Assembly: GCF_029023825.1 (NCBI RefSeq)
Contig: NZ_CP118957.1
Coordinates: 429,501 to 493,500, forward strand
Reading direction: 5' to 3'
DNA from: Enterococcus saccharolyticus subsp. saccharolyticus
Lineage (GTDB): Bacteria; Bacillota; Bacilli; Lactobacillales; Enterococcaceae
DNA length: 64,000 nucleotides
Shown: positions 46,332-55,455 of the stretch, one piece after another
How the letters are laid out: each line of letters opens with the position of its first letter
Position numbering within the stretch: the stretch's first letter is position 1
Notes under the pieces: model-generated
Told to the model about the DNA's origin: nothing
The model's database searches: none
Seen by the model: only the letters and a program-made list of their open reading frames with translations
Made by a program: the position numbers and the translations under genes

Positions 46332-48533
46332 TTAGGAAGAGACTGATGTCCTAGGGTCACTTATTTTTTTCCAATGAAACACATGTGTATGGAAATCTTC
46401 TTTGACACGAGGAATTAAAACACCCGCTTGATTTAATTCTGCTCCGCTATAGCGTTGTTTGGTGGCAACTTCTTCGTAAATCGCTGCTGCTTCAAGATAA
46501 TGCATTTTTAGATATTTGGTTGGTAATGCTGGTCTGGACAAGCCGTTAAAATAAATGGCAATGGCTTCTTCTTCGTTTGTAAATAACCAACTACTCGCAA
46601 AATGGGTATCCGGTGCTTGTAAGCGATAAAAGCGTCCAAATTGGAATAACTGGCGATGTGCTTGATAAAAAACAATTTGTTGTTGGACGATGGCTAATTC
46701 TTCATCAGATAATGTTTGTAAATCCAATTCGTAACCAAAATTACCACTCATTGCTAACCATCCCCGTGTTTCAAGTGGTGTGTTTCTTCCGACTTGATGA
46801 TTAGGTGTCGTTGATACATGCGCCCCCATCATAATTGGAGGATAGAGGTAACTGTAACCATATTGAATGACACTGCGACAAAGCGCATCCGAGTTATCAC
46901 TCGTCCAAGTTTGTGGCATATAATACATCATACCGGGATCAAAACGTCCACCGCCACTGGAACAATTTTCAAACAAACAATTGGGAAATTGTTGTGTAAT
47001 GACATCCAAGATACGATATAATCCAAGGACATAACGATGCCCGATTTCTTTTTGTTGATGTGCTGCAAAAAAGTGACTTCCTACTTCGGTTAAATGCCGA
47101 TTCATGTCCCATTTAATATAATCAATCTCACCCGTTTTTAAGTAATCTGTTAATGTAGCAATTAAATACTCTTGGACGTCTGTTCGACTAAGATCAAGCA
47201 CCAATTGTTGACGACCTTCTGTTAAGGGATAATCAGGAACTTGTAACGCCCATTCTGGATGGTCTTGGAATAATTGACTTTGTTTTGAAATCATCTCCGG
47301 TTCAAACCACAACCCAAAGTCCATACCTAAACGATGGACTTCTTGGGCTAATCCATGAATGCCGTTGGGGAGCTTCTCTTGATTGACAACCCAATCGCCT
47401 AAAGACGAATCATCTGAGTGACGTTCGCCAAACCAACCATCATCCAAGACAAATAATTCAATGCCCACGCTTGCGGCTTTTTCGGCTTGTTTGATTAAGG
47501 CTGTTTCTGATAATTCAAAATAATTGGCTTCCCATGTGTTTAAGAGAATGGGACGTTCTTTGTTTTTCCAAGCAGTCGGGACCAGATGTTGTTGATACAA
47601 TTGATGAAAATTTTGTGACATCCCATTCAATCCTTGATTGGAATAATTTAACACGACTTCTGGGGTATCAAACTGTTCCATTGGTGCTAAATGCCATTCA
47701 AAATGATCCGGATGAATCCCTAATTGCACACGAGTGGTTCCGTATTGTTCTAGTTCAACTTGTGCGATGAAATTGCCACTGTACACCAAATGAAACGCAA
47801 AAACATTCCCTTGAAATTCCGAAGTATATCTATCAACTAAGGCTAAAAATGGTTGATGTTGTGGACTACTGGTTCCTCTGGTGCTTTCCAACCGTTGAAT
47901 ACCCGGACGGATAGTTTGGCGCGTGAGATTGGCTTCATTGGTATGCGAACCATCCAGCGTCAATAAATCAAAGGCACTTTCCGCTAAGTCCAGAGACATT
48001 GACCCAGCATTTTCTAAGACAACTGTTGCTTCACCGACATTTGTATAGACTGCGCGACGTGTGAGAATCGGATACTTTTCAAATAAGGTATAAATTAAAC
48101 GCATTTCAAGCTGTTGAACCGAATCTTTTAAAAGAATTTCTAGTGTAGTCACATCTGTTGTGGCGCGGACACTCGGCAAGCCGGGAATGGCTTCTTTTCC
48201 TGCAAAAATTCGATACGAATCATAGTGAAAGTCCGTAATGGTATGACCTGCTTGTGCGCGAATTTGATAGTTGGCAATGCGATGATCGCCATTGCCTTGT
48301 GTGCTGGTTTCTAAAGGCAATGTATTCAGAGAAAATGTGCGTTCTTCTGGAAAGGGATTGGTTGCAAACCCACGATCGATAAATTGTAAGTGATTACTGC
48401 CAACGTAAGAAGGAAGTGTATTTCCCCAGTAGCGATGAGTCACGTAACGTTCTTTTTCAATTCCGATAACATAACTCATTTGTGGATTATTTAGATGAAA
48501 ACAATGCGTTTTTTCATCAAATTGTATAGGCAT
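46332..48533 (-). CDS. alpha-galactosidase, GH36 (copy 2)
   Basis: A 733-residue cytosolic GH36 enzyme, a diverged paralogue of the gene at 15139. It has LLNTWEANYFEL, FVLDDGWFGER, the nucleophile Asp in YIKWDMNRHLTEV, ENCSSGGGRFD and TWTSDNSDALCR. The substrate-pocket segment reads CSSGGGRFD rather than CSGGGGRFD. AGGAGCG lies just upstream of the ATG. It is divergent from an AraC-type activator 58 bases away and has no transporter beside it, so it probably uses substrate brought in by the ABC system at 10665-15058 or another route. Confidence 0.94.
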   Translation of the reverse strand: MPIQFDEKTHCFHLNNPQMSYVIGIEKERYVTHRYWGNTLPSYVGSNHLQFIDRGFATNPFPEERTFSLNTLPLETSTQGNGDHRIANYQIRAQAGHTITDFHYDSYRIFAGKEAIPGLPSVRATTDVTTLEILLKDSVQQLEMRLIYTLFEKYPILTRRAVYTNVGEATVVLENAGSMSLDLAESAFDLLTLDGSHTNEANLTRQTIRPGIQRLESTRGTSSPQHQPFLALVDRYTSEFQGNVFAFHLVYSGNFIAQVELEQYGTTRVQLGIHPDHFEWHLAPMEQFDTPEVVLNYSNQGLNGMSQNFHQLYQQHLVPTAWKNKERPILLNTWEANYFELSETALIKQAEKAASVGIELFVLDDGWFGERHSDDSSLGDWVVNQEKLPNGIHGLAQEVHRLGMDFGLWFEPEMISKQSQLFQDHPEWALQVPDYPLTEGRQQLVLDLSRTDVQEYLIATLTDYLKTGEIDYIKWDMNRHLTEVGSHFFAAHQQKEIGHRYVLGLYRILDVITQQFPNCLFENCSSGGGRFDPGMMYYMPQTWTSDNSDALCRSVIQYGYSYLYPPIMMGAHVSTTPNHQVGRNTPLETRGWLAMSGNFGYELDLQTLSDEELAIVQQQIVFYQAHRQLFQFGRFYRLQAPDTHFASSWLFTNEEEAIAIYFNGLSRPALPTKYLKMHYLEAAAIYEEVATKQRYSGAELNQAGVLIPRVKEDFHTHVFHWKKISDPRTSVSS

Positions 48534-48591
48534 AAAGACGCTCCTTTTTGATTGAAATTCGTTATACTATAAGCATAGAGGAGGGGCAAAG

Positions 48592-49416
48592 ATGACACAA
48601 GACGAAATTATTGAGGAAGATAGCACAAAATTGCGCCAATTTTTCTCCCATCAGTTTCGCTTCTTAACAACGGAGCGCTTACCGTATATAAAAGGGTTTG
48701 GTTTGGATTATTCACCAAAAGAATATTATTGGGATGCCCAAAAACGCCAAGATTCATTTGTGGTGTTTCAATATACATTAAGTGGGACCGGTTATTTAGC
48801 AACGAAAAATAAAATATACGAATTAAATGAACAGACCTTTTTTTTGGCAGAATTGCCCAATCAGTTTACCTATTATCGCGGTGCCGAAGAATGGAGTTTT
48901 GTGTACATTGAATTCTCCAAAGAGTTTTTCCAATGGTTGTCTTTGCCTCTTCAAATTGGGACATTTCCTAAAGAACAGGTCGAAAAGATGGTCCAGCAAC
49001 TCCATGAATTACGAAGCGAAGAATCCAATCTATATGAAAATTCACGTTGTGCCTACGATTTGTTTCTAACAATGAAAGAGGTCTTACACACGGAATTGTC
49101 GCCTGTTGAAAAAATCAAAGATTATTTAGAGGTTCATTATAAAAAGAATCTGTCATTAGACGATTTAGCAACGATATTTGCCCTATCTAAATACCAAATT
49201 ATTCGTGCGTTTGAAAAAGAATACCAACAGACACCGATTAATTATTTAAATAACTACCGGATGATTCAGTCCTTGCGTTATTTGAAAGAAGAAATGACAG
49301 TCAAAGAAATTGCCGAAGCAGTTGGCTTTGCGGATTATAATTATTTTTCGCGCGTGTTTAAAAAAGTCATGGGACAAACACCTAGTTCTTATCGCAAAGA
49401 AATCCTTAGAAAATAA
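48592..49416 (+). CDS. AraC family regulator, divergent from GH36 copy 2
   Basis: A 274-residue regulator of the sugar-sensing AraC type. The N-terminal ligand domain includes VVFQYTLSGTGYLATKNKIYELNE; the C-terminal domain has LDDLATIFALSKYQIIRAFE (about residues 184-203) and VKEIAEAVGFADYNYFSRVFKKVMGQTPSSYR. GAGGAGGGG precedes the ATG. Divergence from the alpha-galactosidase gene with only 58 bases between starts suggests it activates that gene, as RafR/MsmR-type activators do. Confidence 0.88.
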   Translation: MTQDEIIEEDSTKLRQFFSHQFRFLTTERLPYIKGFGLDYSPKEYYWDAQKRQDSFVVFQYTLSGTGYLATKNKIYELNEQTFFLAELPNQFTYYRGAEEWSFVYIEFSKEFFQWLSLPLQIGTFPKEQVEKMVQQLHELRSEESNLYENSRCAYDLFLTMKEVLHTELSPVEKIKDYLEVHYKKNLSLDDLATIFALSKYQIIRAFEKEYQQTPINYLNNYRMIQSLRYLKEEMTVKEIAEAVGFADYNYFSRVFKKVMGQTPSSYRKEILRK

Positions 49417-49450
49417 CATCTTTCTCAGTCAAAGAAAGATGTTATTTTTT
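49412..49450 (+). terminator. terminator of the AraC gene
   Basis: A 14-bp perfect stem (49412-49425 with 49433-49446) followed by T residues. Confidence 0.88.
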
Positions 49451-49555
49451 TAGCGCAAAATTCGGGAATTTTTTGGATGAAATGTGGGAAGAATATGGAA
49501 CCGTTCTCAGTTATAATGAATCCATCAAATTAAAAACGTTTTCAGGAGGAAAGAA

Positions 49556-50629
49556 ATGACAGTAAAAGTTGGAATTATCGGATGTGGCGGAATCGCTAAA
49601 GGGAAACATTTACCTGCATTAGCAAATGTAGCAGAAGTAGAAATGGTCGCATTTTGTGACATCATCATCGCTCGTGCCAAAGAAGCAAAAGAAAAATATG
49701 GGACAGCGGATGCCAAAGTATATGCAGATTATAAAGAATTGTTAGCTGACAATGAGTTAGATATCGTTCATGTGTTAACACCAAATTCATCACATGCGGA
49801 ATTATCAATCGCTGCGATGGAAGCAGGTAGCCATGTAATGTGTGAAAAACCAATGGCAAAAACATCAGAAGAAGCTCGTGAAATGATTGCTGCTTCCAAA
49901 CGTACAGGTAAAAAATTAACAATTGGTTACCAAAACCGTTTCCGTACAGATTCTCAACATTTACACACAGTTTGTGAAGAAGGCGAGTTAGGTGAAATCT
50001 ATTCAGCAAAAGCGCATGCGATTCGTCGTCGTGCAGTACCAACTTGGGGCGTTTTCTTAGATGAAGAAGCACAAGGTGGCGGACCATTGATTGACATCGG
50101 TACCCACGCCTTAGATTTAACCTTATGGATGATGGACAATTACAAACCAAAATATGTGGTTGGCAATACGTACCACAAATTAGCAGAAACGAAGAATGCC
50201 GCAAATGCTTGGGGACCATGGGATCCTGAAAAATTCACGGTAGAAGATTCAGCTTTTGGTTTTGTCGTAATGGAAAATGGCGCAACCATTTATTTAGAAG
50301 CAAGCTGGGCATTAAATAGCTTAGATGTTAAAGAAGCGAAAACCACATTATTTGGAACAAAAGGTGGCGCGGATATGAATGATGGTTTAACAATCAATGG
50401 CGAAGCGCACGGCTTATTGTTCGACAAAAAAGTTGAATTGGAAACAGGTGGCGTTGATTTTTACGATGGTGCAGGTGAAGATCCAGCAACTTTAGAAGCA
50501 CAATCATGGGTAGATGCTGTGATTAATGACACAGAACCCGTAGTGAAACCAGAAGAAGCATTAGTGGTTACTGAGATTTTAGAAGCAATTTACAAATCTG
50601 CAGAAACAGGACAACCCGTCTTTTTATAG
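49556..50629 (+). CDS. Gfo/Idh/MocA family sugar oxidoreductase, first copy
   Basis: A 357-residue NAD(P)-dependent dehydrogenase. The Rossmann start is VKVGIIGCGGIAKGKHLPAL; the cofactor-side CEKPMAKTSEEA and the catalytic helix GGGPLIDIGTHALDLTLW with the His/Asp pair are in place. The C-terminal half is the beta-sheet dimer/substrate domain. AGGAGGAAAG precedes the ATG. It opens a tight four-gene operon with ThuA-like, isomerase and a second oxidoreductase. The likely reaction is oxidation of a sugar hydroxyl to a ketone, substrate unknown. Confidence 0.9.
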   Translation: MTVKVGIIGCGGIAKGKHLPALANVAEVEMVAFCDIIIARAKEAKEKYGTADAKVYADYKELLADNELDIVHVLTPNSSHAELSIAAMEAGSHVMCEKPMAKTSEEAREMIAASKRTGKKLTIGYQNRFRTDSQHLHTVCEEGELGEIYSAKAHAIRRRAVPTWGVFLDEEAQGGGPLIDIGTHALDLTLWMMDNYKPKYVVGNTYHKLAETKNAANAWGPWDPEKFTVEDSAFGFVVMENGATIYLEASWALNSLDVKEAKTTLFGTKGGADMNDGLTINGEAHGLLFDKKVELETGGVDFYDGAGEDPATLEAQSWVDAVINDTEPVVKPEEALVVTEILEAIYKSAETGQPVFL

Positions 50630-50647
50630 ACCACAGGAGGAGTGACA

Positions 50648-51361
50648 ATGACGCAAGTAACGGTGTGGAATGAATTCCGCCACGAAAAAACAGATGAACG
50701 AGTACGTGAGATGTATCCAGAGGGGATTCATGGTCAACTGGCAGCGTTTATTAAAGAAGAATTTACGGTGCATACAGCAACGCTGGATGAACCAGAACAT
50801 GGCTTAACAGAAGAGGTACTTTCTGAAACAGATGTCCTTGTTTGGTGGGGACATATGGCGCATGATGAAGTAGCTGATGAAATTGTCAATCGTGTACATC
50901 AACGTGTTTTAGAAGGAATGGGTTTAATCGTTTTGCACTCGGGTCATTTTTCGAAAATCTTTAAAAAATTGATGGGTACATCTTGTGATCTAAAATGGCG
51001 AGTGGATGACCAGCACTGTCGCATTTGGAATGTGAATCCAAGTCACCCCATTGTCGAAGGTGTCGGTGAATTTATCGAACTCGAGCAAGAAGAAATGTAT
51101 GGCGAACATTTTGATATTCCAGCACCAGATGAATTGGTTTTTGTGAGTTGGTTCCCTGGTGGAGAAGTGTTCCGAAGTGGTTGTACGTATCGCCGTGGCA
51201 ATGGAAAGATTTTCTATTTCCAACCTGGCCACGAAACGTATCCAAGTTATTACAATGAAAAAGTCCAACGTGTCATTAAAAACGGCATTCGTTGGTGCGC
51301 ACCAACTGAAAATAACTATCCGACGTATGGACATTACCAAGCAAGAGAAGGAGCGAAATAA
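50648..51361 (+). CDS. ThuA-like trehalose-utilisation protein
   Basis: A 237-residue cytosolic protein with the class I amidotransferase-like flavodoxin fold of ThuA. Recognisable parts are [33 protein letters not shown], the [11 protein letters not shown] segment and [22 protein letters not shown] at 50648 is 7 bases from GGAGG and is preferred over GTG at 50642. In rhizobia ThuA works with the oxidoreductase ThuB in oxidation of trehalose and related disaccharides to 3-keto forms. Here it sits between an oxidoreductase and an isomerase, 3 bases before the next start. Confidence 0.88.
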   Translation: MTQVTVWNEFRHEKTDERVREMYPEGIHGQLAAFIKEEFTVHTATLDEPEHGLTEEVLSETDVLVWWGHMAHDEVADEIVNRVHQRVLEGMGLIVLHSGHFSKIFKKLMGTSCDLKWRVDDQHCRIWNVNPSHPIVEGVGEFIELEQEEMYGEHFDIPAPDELVFVSWFPGGEVFRSGCTYRRGNGKIFYFQPGHETYPSYYNEKVQRVIKNGIRWCAPTENNYPTYGHYQAREGAK

Positions 51362-51363
51362 AG

Positions 51364-52332
51364 ATGAAATTAGGCGTATTTACCCCATTATTTAATAACT
51401 TAACTTTTGATGAAATGATTGAAAAAGTAGCAGAAAAAGGACTACAAACAGTAGAAATCGGTACGGGTGGTTCTCCAGGTAGCGCCCATTTAGATATTGA
51501 TAAATTATTAGCAAGTAGCGATGAACGCAAAGAATATTTGCACAAATTATCAGATAAAGGTTTAGAAATTTCTGCCTTGAGTGCCCATCACAACCCAATT
51601 TCACCCATTAAAGAAGTTGCACAAGAAGCAGACGAATTACTACGTAAAACTATTAAATTAGCGAATTTAATGAATGTGCCTGTAGTGAATGGGTTCTCTG
51701 GTGTAGCTGGCGGAAACGCAACAGATACCCAAGTCAACTGGCCGGTATTGCCTTGGCCAACAGAATACAACGATAGCTACGAATATCAATGGGAACAAAA
51801 ATTAATTCCTTACTGGAAAGACATCAATACTGTGGCAGAAGCTGCTGGTGTTAAAATCGGTATCGAATTACATGGTGGTTTCTTAGCACATACCCCGTAT
51901 ACTATGTTACGTTTGCGTGATGCTGCGGGTAAAGCGATTGGTTGTAACTTAGACCCAAGTCATTTGTGGTGGCAAGGAATTGATCCAGTAGCAGCAGTTA
52001 AAATTTTGGGTGCGGAAAATGCGATTCATCATTTCCACGCCAAAGACACTTATTTAGACCAAGACAATATCAATATGCATGGTTTAACAGATATGCAACC
52101 ATATGGCAATGTAAAAACACGTGCGTGGACCTTCCGTTCAGTTGGTTGTGGACATGACTTGAAAGTATGGTCAGATATTATTTCTGCATTACGTATTCAA
52201 GGATATGACTATGTTTTAAGTATCGAGCATGAAGATCCAATTATGTCAATTGACGAAGGATTAAACCGTGCGATTACTAATTTACGAACAATTATGATTA
52301 ATGACCAACCAACAGATATGTGGTGGGCTTAA
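51364..52332 (+). CDS. sugar phosphate isomerase/epimerase, TIM-barrel
   Basis: A 322-residue protein of the xylose-isomerase-like TIM-barrel (AP endonuclease 2) superfamily that includes IolE and IolI. The expected metal ligands are in KIGIELHGGF (Glu), NLDPSHLWWQ (Asp and His), HFHAKDTY (His) and VLSIEHED (Glu). A divalent-metal reaction on a keto sugar is likely: isomerisation, epimerisation or a beta-elimination-like cleavage. It starts 3 bases after the ThuA-like gene. Confidence 0.9.
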   Translation: MKLGVFTPLFNNLTFDEMIEKVAEKGLQTVEIGTGGSPGSAHLDIDKLLASSDERKEYLHKLSDKGLEISALSAHHNPISPIKEVAQEADELLRKTIKLANLMNVPVVNGFSGVAGGNATDTQVNWPVLPWPTEYNDSYEYQWEQKLIPYWKDINTVAEAAGVKIGIELHGGFLAHTPYTMLRLRDAAGKAIGCNLDPSHLWWQGIDPVAAVKILGAENAIHHFHAKDTYLDQDNINMHGLTDMQPYGNVKTRAWTFRSVGCGHDLKVWSDIISALRIQGYDYVLSIEHEDPIMSIDEGLNRAITNLRTIMINDQPTDMWWA

Positions 52333-52346
52333 AAGGAGTAAAGAAG

Positions 52347-53378
52347 ATGTCAGCAATTAACTTTGTCATTATTGGTTATGGTGGTATGGGCTCGTATCAT
52401 GCACATACGTTAATGCCAACCGAACAAGAAAAAATTCATTTACTTGGGGTCTACGATGTCCTAGAAGAACGCCGTCAAGCAGCTTCTGAAAAAGGACTAA
52501 TTGCTTATGACAGTTTTGAAGAAGTATTAGCAGATGAAAACGTGGAAGCAATTTTAATCGCAACCCCTAATGATAGTCATAAAGAACTAGCGATTCGTGG
52601 GCTACAAGCAGGAAAAAAAGTCATTTGTGAAAAACCGGTAGCGATGAATGTGGCAGAATTAGACGAAATTTTAGCCGTTGCCAAAGAAACAGGACAAACC
52701 TTTATGGTGCATCAAAACCGTCGTTGGGACCCTGATTTTTTAGTTGTTCGTGACTTATATCAAAAGAAACAAATTGGTGAAATTTTCCAATTAGAATCTC
52801 GCGTGCAAGGTGCTAATGGGATTCCAGGAGACTGGCGTCATTTACCTGAACATGGTGGGGGAATGTTATTGGACTGGGGTGTTCATTTATTAGACCAAAT
52901 TCTTTGGTTAGTCAATAGTCCAATCAAAAAAGTATCCGTTGATTTTAGCTATGTATTAGGCGATCAAGTTGACGATGGCTTTATCAGCTATATTACCTTT
53001 GAAAATGATGTAAAAGCGTTGATTGAAGTTGGAACAAGTAACTATACAACCTTGCCTCGTTGGTACGTGAAAGGGTATGAAGGTACAGCGCGCATCGATG
53101 ATTGGGATTTATCAGGTGAATTAATTCGTGCAACAAATAACGAAGATGCCTCTGCACCAAAACCGATTCAAGCAGGGGTTGGTTTGACAAAAACAATGGC
53201 ACCACCTTCTGAAGAAGCAACCGAAAAATTAAGTTTCCCAGAAGCAAAAGCGGAGTACCAACCGTTTTATGCAAACTTCTATTCGGTCGTTCGCGAAGAA
53301 GCAGAACCAATTGTTAAAAACAGTGAGGTTCGCGAAGTGTTAGCATTAATTGAACACATGTTTGAATTAGCAAAATAG
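52347..53378 (+). CDS. Gfo/Idh/MocA family sugar oxidoreductase, second copy
   Basis: A 343-residue NAD(P)-dependent dehydrogenase, clearly different from the first copy. It has VIIGYGGMGSYHAH, CEKPVAMNVAELD, FMVHQNRRWDPDF and the catalytic helix GGGMLLDWGVHLLDQILWL. Start at 52347 with AAGGAG upstream; a frame open earlier overlaps the isomerase gene. Two different dehydrogenases in one operon could oxidise the substrate and reduce the product, recycling NAD, as in keto-glycoside pathways (inference). Confidence 0.9.
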   Translation: MSAINFVIIGYGGMGSYHAHTLMPTEQEKIHLLGVYDVLEERRQAASEKGLIAYDSFEEVLADENVEAILIATPNDSHKELAIRGLQAGKKVICEKPVAMNVAELDEILAVAKETGQTFMVHQNRRWDPDFLVVRDLYQKKQIGEIFQLESRVQGANGIPGDWRHLPEHGGGMLLDWGVHLLDQILWLVNSPIKKVSVDFSYVLGDQVDDGFISYITFENDVKALIEVGTSNYTTLPRWYVKGYEGTARIDDWDLSGELIRATNNEDASAPKPIQAGVGLTKTMAPPSEEATEKLSFPEAKAEYQPFYANFYSVVREEAEPIVKNSEVREVLALIEHMFELAK

Positions 53379-53380
53379 TG

Positions 53381-53412
53381 AAAAGGGGCTGTGTTATCAG
53401 CCTCTTTTTTTA
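53381..53412 (+). terminator. terminator of the four-gene sugar cluster
   Basis: GGGGCTG pairs with CAGCCTC (one G-T pair), followed by seven T. Confidence 0.78.
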
Positions 53413-53523
53413 GTGTACATATTCCAAAGCGTTGTAAAATATGCTACATTTATGTTAGCGTCTACATTTTAAAACTAAAAAAGGAGGAAGCTACGGTAAG
53501 GTAAACGTGTAGCGAGCAAAAAT

Positions 53524-53967
53524 ATGGTGAAAAAAGAGATAATGTATCAGACGAATTTTCAAACAAAAGAAGAATTGTTTCAAGGGGTCACAGCCTTTTT
53601 AGTCGACAAAGGGTTTGCAACTGCTGAATTTGAAGCAGCGTTACGTGAGCGTGAAGAACGTTTTCCAACAGGTTTACCTAGTGAACCACCGGCAGCAATT
53701 CCGCATAGTGATGGCACTTATGCCAAAGAAGATGTGATTGTGGGTATTTTGAATGAACAACCCTTAGAATTTTATCAAATGGGTACCAATAAAAGTACTT
53801 TGCTACACCCACGAATTGTTTTTGTGCTGTTAGTTCGCGATAAAGTCACTCATTTAGATCAGTTGCAACGAATTATTGAGAAAGCGAAAGACCACGACTT
53901 TCTCGTACGTTTACAGGATGCTTCAGACGAAGGACAGTTTACATCACTTATTCAAGAAGAATTATAG
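53524..53967 (+). CDS. orphan PTS EIIA component (mannitol/fructose class, GatA-like)
   Basis: A 147-residue cytosolic phosphocarrier of the PTS EIIA type 2 fold. The phosphorylated His is in PPAAIPHSDGTYA (about residue 60), and MGTNKSTLLHPRIVFVLLVRDKVTHLDQL matches the GatA/SgcA-like group. The start is uncertain: ATG at 53524 and at 53542 are both possible, neither with an ideal ribosome site, while an AAAGGAGG at 53479-53486 lies too far upstream. No EIIB or EIIC gene is nearby, so it either serves a distant transporter or is regulatory. Confidence 0.82.
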   Translation: MVKKEIMYQTNFQTKEELFQGVTAFLVDKGFATAEFEAALREREERFPTGLPSEPPAAIPHSDGTYAKEDVIVGILNEQPLEFYQMGTNKSTLLHPRIVFVLLVRDKVTHLDQLQRIIEKAKDHDFLVRLQDASDEGQFTSLIQEEL

Positions 53968-54369
53968 AAGTTTTTCATCACGTTCTTTCCGCTATATTCG
54001 TGCCAATAAATCGAGCATGCAGTGAAGAAGTGCGCAAGAGATTTAGCAATTGTTTTCTATCAAATTATCAATTTTCTATAAGATAAAACAGGTCAGTTAC
54101 GAACGTCATATCGCTCAAATGAAAGAGAGAGAAATCTCTCTTTTTCTCATTTTTTCGCCATTTTTGAAAATGAACATCCAAGTCAGAAAGAATAAGTATG
54201 TGAAAAAACGATTGTTTTATGTTTTTTCATAAAAAAATATTCTTATATTCTCTGAAAATACGAACTTTTTCAGAAAAAATGAAAATAATTTTGGTTAAAT
54301 CTTTTTAATTTAATTGCTATCTGATATAATGAAAATCACATCTTATTGTTAGAAGGAGAGAAAAAAAGA
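53968..54369. other. intergenic region before serC
   Basis: No gene that I can support lies in these 402 bases. A small hairpin, AAAGAGAGA (54122-54130) with TCTCTCTTT (54135-54143) and a following T-rich tract, looks like a terminator and leaves room for a short RNA. TATAAT at 54325-54330 is the probable serC -10 box; a -35 is not clear. No T-box motif was recognised. Confidence 0.55.
54122..54146 (+). terminator. terminator upstream of serC
   Basis: A perfect 9-bp stem with GAAA tetraloop, followed by TT and a pyrimidine-rich tract. Confidence 0.7.
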
Positions 54370-55455
54370 ATGACTGTTTATAACTTTTCTGCCGGCCCTG
54401 CCGTCTTGCCAAAACCTGTATTAGAGAAAGCACAAGCTGAACTTGTGAATTACCAAGGTAGTGAAATGTCCGTGATGGAAATGAGTCATCGTTCCTCCTT
54501 GTTTGATAACATCATTAAAGAGGCAGAAAAACTGTTAAGAGAAATTATGGGTATCCCTGATAATTATAAAGTATTATTCTTGCAAGGTGGCGCAAGCTTA
54601 CAATTTTCAATGATTCCATTAAATCTAGCTGTTGGCAAAAAAGCCTTATACGTAAATACTGGTGCTTGGGCTAAAAAAGCTATTAGTGCAGCAAAAGCGA
54701 TTGATGGTGTAGAAGTAGAAGTAATTGCATCAAGTGAAGATAAGAACTTTACTTATGTGCCAGAAATCACTAAAGATATGGTGGATCAAGAGGCAGCATA
54801 TGTTCACATTACTACCAATGAAACGATTGGTGGGATTTCGTATCAAACAATTCCCGATGTGGGCGATGTGCCGATTGTGGCGGATATGTCTTCAAATATT
54901 TTAGCTAATAATTATAAAGTAGAAGATTTTGGCCTTATTTATGCTGGTGCGCAAAAAAATATTGGTCCCTCTGGATTAACAGTAGTGATTATTCGTGAAG
55001 ATTTGTTAAACAAAGAACCAATCTTTTCACCAATGTTAGATTTTGCGGTACAAGCAGCGAATGATTCATTATATAATACACCACCAACTTATGCGATTTA
55101 CATTGCAAAATTAGTCTTCGAATGGATTCAAGAATTAGGTGGCTTACAAGAAATTGTTAAACGCGATCAAGAAAAAGCCGCATTATTATATGATGCGATT
55201 GATGCATCAAACTTATTTATCAGCCCAGTAGACAAAAACTATCGTTCATTAACAAATATTCCTTTTGTAACGGGTGACGAAGAATTAGATAAAAAATTCA
55301 ATCAAGAAGCATTAGCACAAGGGTTCCAAAACTTAAAAGGTCATCGCTCAGTTGGAGGAATGCGCGCTAGTCTGTACAATGCCTTTCCAAAAGAAGGCGT
55401 TGAAGAGCTCGTTGCTTTTATGAAAAAATTTGAAGATGAGAATGGAGAGAAATAA
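54370..55455 (+). CDS. serC: phosphoserine aminotransferase
   Basis: A 361-residue PLP enzyme that turns 3-phosphohydroxypyruvate into 3-phosphoserine in serine synthesis. It begins [19 protein letters not shown], has [33 protein letters not shown] and the PLP-Lys in [16 protein letters not shown] (about residue 195), and ends with [28 protein letters not shown]. Homology sets the start at 54370, with AAGGAG 11 bases upstream. The stop is immediately followed by the serA ATG. Confidence 0.95.
   Translation: MTVYNFSAGPAVLPKPVLEKAQAELVNYQGSEMSVMEMSHRSSLFDNIIKEAEKLLREIMGIPDNYKVLFLQGGASLQFSMIPLNLAVGKKALYVNTGAWAKKAISAAKAIDGVEVEVIASSEDKNFTYVPEITKDMVDQEAAYVHITTNETIGGISYQTIPDVGDVPIVADMSSNILANNYKVEDFGLIYAGAQKNIGPSGLTVVIIREDLLNKEPIFSPMLDFAVQAANDSLYNTPPTYAIYIAKLVFEWIQELGGLQEIVKRDQEKAALLYDAIDASNLFISPVDKNYRSLTNIPFVTGDEELDKKFNQEALAQGFQNLKGHRSVGGMRASLYNAFPKEGVEELVAFMKKFEDENGEK

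Noticed and set aside
54050-54232. Possible 60-residue gene
   Set aside because: No ribosome site, low-complexity Lys/Phe-rich translation, and it overlaps a terminator hairpin.
53968-54369. T-box or serine-responsive leader before serC
   Set aside because: No T-box consensus or specifier structure was recognised; only one terminator-like hairpin and a -10 box.
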